From NCBI GenBank assembly GCA_937891565.1, contig CALAHA010000400.1:1-6361 (forward strand): a stretch of DNA of 6,361 nt. Reading direction: 5' to 3'. Each line of letters opens with the position of its first letter. Position 1 is the stretch's first letter. Below, piece after piece: positions 5,386 through 6,361 of this stretch. The translations under genes and the position numbers were made by a program. This DNA is from an uncultured Ilumatobacter sp. Its GTDB lineage: Bacteria; Actinomycetota; Acidimicrobiia; Acidimicrobiales; Ilumatobacteraceae. The notes beneath the pieces were generated by a model. It saw only the letters and a list, made by a program, of their open reading frames with translations. It was not told the DNA's origin and made no database searches.

Positions 5386-6361
5386 GTGACATTGGCTCCT
5401 GAGCGAGGAGAACTCGACGCGACAGATTCGCGGGCGCTTGCGTCTGTTGCTGTGCAATTCTTCGTAAACGGGGCGGTCTTTGCTTCTTTTGTGCCTCGGC
5501 TTCCCGAAATTCGCGATCGGCTTGGCCTGAGCCTTGACGAACTCGGGGTGATGTTGACGATTGGCGCATTCATCGGACTTGTTGCGAGCATGGCGTCGCC
5601 AGCGATCATCCATCGATTGGGAACGCGTCGAGCGTTGATTGCTCTCGTGATGTTCATGCTTGTGGGACTCGTCATCGTCGGGCTTGCCTCGACCCCTGTC
5701 ATTTTTCTCATCGGGTTCTCAGCGATTCTGATGGCCGACGGCGTCGTTGATGTGGCAATGAACCTGCAGGGCTCTTGGTTGAGCGCCCGACGCCACGCCC
5801 CGGTGATGAATCGTCTCCACGGTCTCTGGAGCCTCGGCACGGTTGCCGGCGGCCTCGTCGCAGCGCAAGCGGCTGCGTCGGGTGTCTCGCTCAGAACACA
5901 GCTCGTCACTGTCGCCGCCGTACTCGCTGCTGCGCTGGTCTTTGTTGGTCGCGGGCTGTTGCAGGTCGACGAAGGTGGCAACGAACCCGACGCCGTCGAT
6001 GGTGTCGTCCTGAAGCGCACGCGGGCCCGTTGGATCATGCTCATCGTCTTGGCGCTCTCTGGCGGTTTCGCACTCACCGTCGAGTTGGTGTCGAGCGACT
6101 GGGCGGCGTTCCGACTGAGCGAAGACTTCGACACCTCCCTCGGCTTTGCTGGCCTCGGATTCGTTGCCTTCACTGTCGGAATGACGATCGGGCGACTCTT
6201 CGGTGACGCCATGCTGGTCCGCCTCGGCGATGCGTTGCTGTTCCGCGGTGCCATCGTGGTGTCGGGCATCGGCCTCGGCGTGGCCGCCTTTGCGCCGCAT
6301 GAACTGCTCGTGCTCGTCGGCTACTTGATCGCCGGTGTCGGTATTTCCGTGTTCTTCCCGA
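5386..6361 (+). CDS. MFS transporter, YbjJ-like, C-terminus cut by window edge
   Basis: This is an inner-membrane secondary transporter of the major facilitator superfamily with unknown substrate. The 325 codons seen encode about ten hydrophobic helices, near residues 17-38, 52-74, 81-101, 103-124, 143-165, 171-190, 215-237, 253-275, 284-303 and 306-325. A hydrophilic loop (191-214, rich in D and E) separates the two halves. Twelve helices and about 390-410 residues are expected, so roughly two helices are missing at the right edge. Motif-A-like loops appear after helix 2 (HRLGTRRAL, 76-84) and after helix 8 (GDAMLVRLGD, 273-282), as expected for the twofold MFS repeat. FVPRLPEIRDRLGLS (35-49) and MNLQGSWLSARRHAPVMNRLHG (125-146) resemble the YbjJ branch as I recall it. 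The GTG start is chosen for its position before helix 1 and the TAGTTT hexamer 6 nt upstream. The repeat element at 5302-5348 suggests regulated expression. Family is confident; the cargo is not known. Confidence 0.9.
   Translation, partial: MTLAPERGELDATDSRALASVAVQFFVNGAVFASFVPRLPEIRDRLGLSLDELGVMLTIGAFIGLVASMASPAIIHRLGTRRALIALVMFMLVGLVIVGLASTPVIFLIGFSAILMADGVVDVAMNLQGSWLSARRHAPVMNRLHGLWSLGTVAGGLVAAQAAASGVSLRTQLVTVAAVLAAALVFVGRGLLQVDEGGNEPDAVDGVVLKRTRARWIMLIVLALSGGFALTVELVSSDWAAFRLSEDFDTSLGFAGLGFVAFTVGMTIGRLFGDAMLVRLGDALLFRGAIVVSGIGLGVAAFAPHELLVLVGYLIAGVGISVFFP

Noticed and set aside
4511..5569. Long minus-strand open frame (352 codons) opposite the methylase
   Set aside because: It runs through the methylase gene, the repeat element and the transporter start. 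The translation is rich in R, Q and H without any motif, so it is a shadow frame.
5241..6269. Long minus-strand open frame (342 codons) opposite the transporter
   Set aside because: The translation is dominated by S, T, P, R and A with no domain, while the plus strand encodes clear MFS helices.

Overview
The window has about 60% G+C by eye and carries five protein-coding genes. Codon choice is GC-rich (many GTC, CTC, GGC and TCG codons). Two gene starts have a -10-like hexamer placed for leaderless transcription. The DNA methylase is of a type I recall as common in actinobacteria. Together these suggest a high-GC actinobacterium, perhaps of the Acidimicrobiia/Ilumatobacter kind. That placement is inference, because no rRNA or other marker is present.

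Layout. (1) Positions 1-1431, minus strand: the N-terminal 477 codons of a family 3 glycoside hydrolase (beta-glucosidase type) with the start of an inserted PA14 domain; the gene is cut by the left edge. (2) Positions 1432-1581: a divergent intergenic region with a 10-bp perfect inverted repeat directly before the hydrolase start codon. (3) Positions 1582-3018, plus strand: a soluble PAS-GAF-GGDEF diguanylate cyclase with intact GGDEF and RxxD motifs. (4) Positions 3019-3137: a spacer ending in a TAGATT hexamer 7 nt before a GTG start. (5) Positions 3138-3986 and 4013-5299, plus strand: a classical short-chain dehydrogenase, then after 26 nt a beta-order N4/N6 DNA methyltransferase with an unusual extra C-terminal domain of about 125 residues. 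(6) Positions 5300-5385: a compact spacer with three copies of a 14-bp motif, one inverted and two in tandem, whose core resembles a GntR/FadR-family operator, followed by a TAGTTT hexamer 6 nt before a GTG start. (7) Positions 5386-6361, plus strand: the first 325 codons of a YbjJ-like major facilitator superfamily transporter, cut by the right edge.

The genes do not form one obvious pathway. The hydrolase (sugar release), the c-di-GMP enzyme (signalling), the dehydrogenase/methylase pair and the transporter look like ordinary chromosomal neighbours. I see no transposase, integrase, tRNA, rRNA, CRISPR array, phage gene or toxin-antitoxin pair. I do not see a clear new multi-gene system. The features most worth a second look are the triple-repeat operator-like element at 5302-5348, the methyltransferase C-terminal domain, and the hairpin that would cover the hydrolase ribosome binding site.
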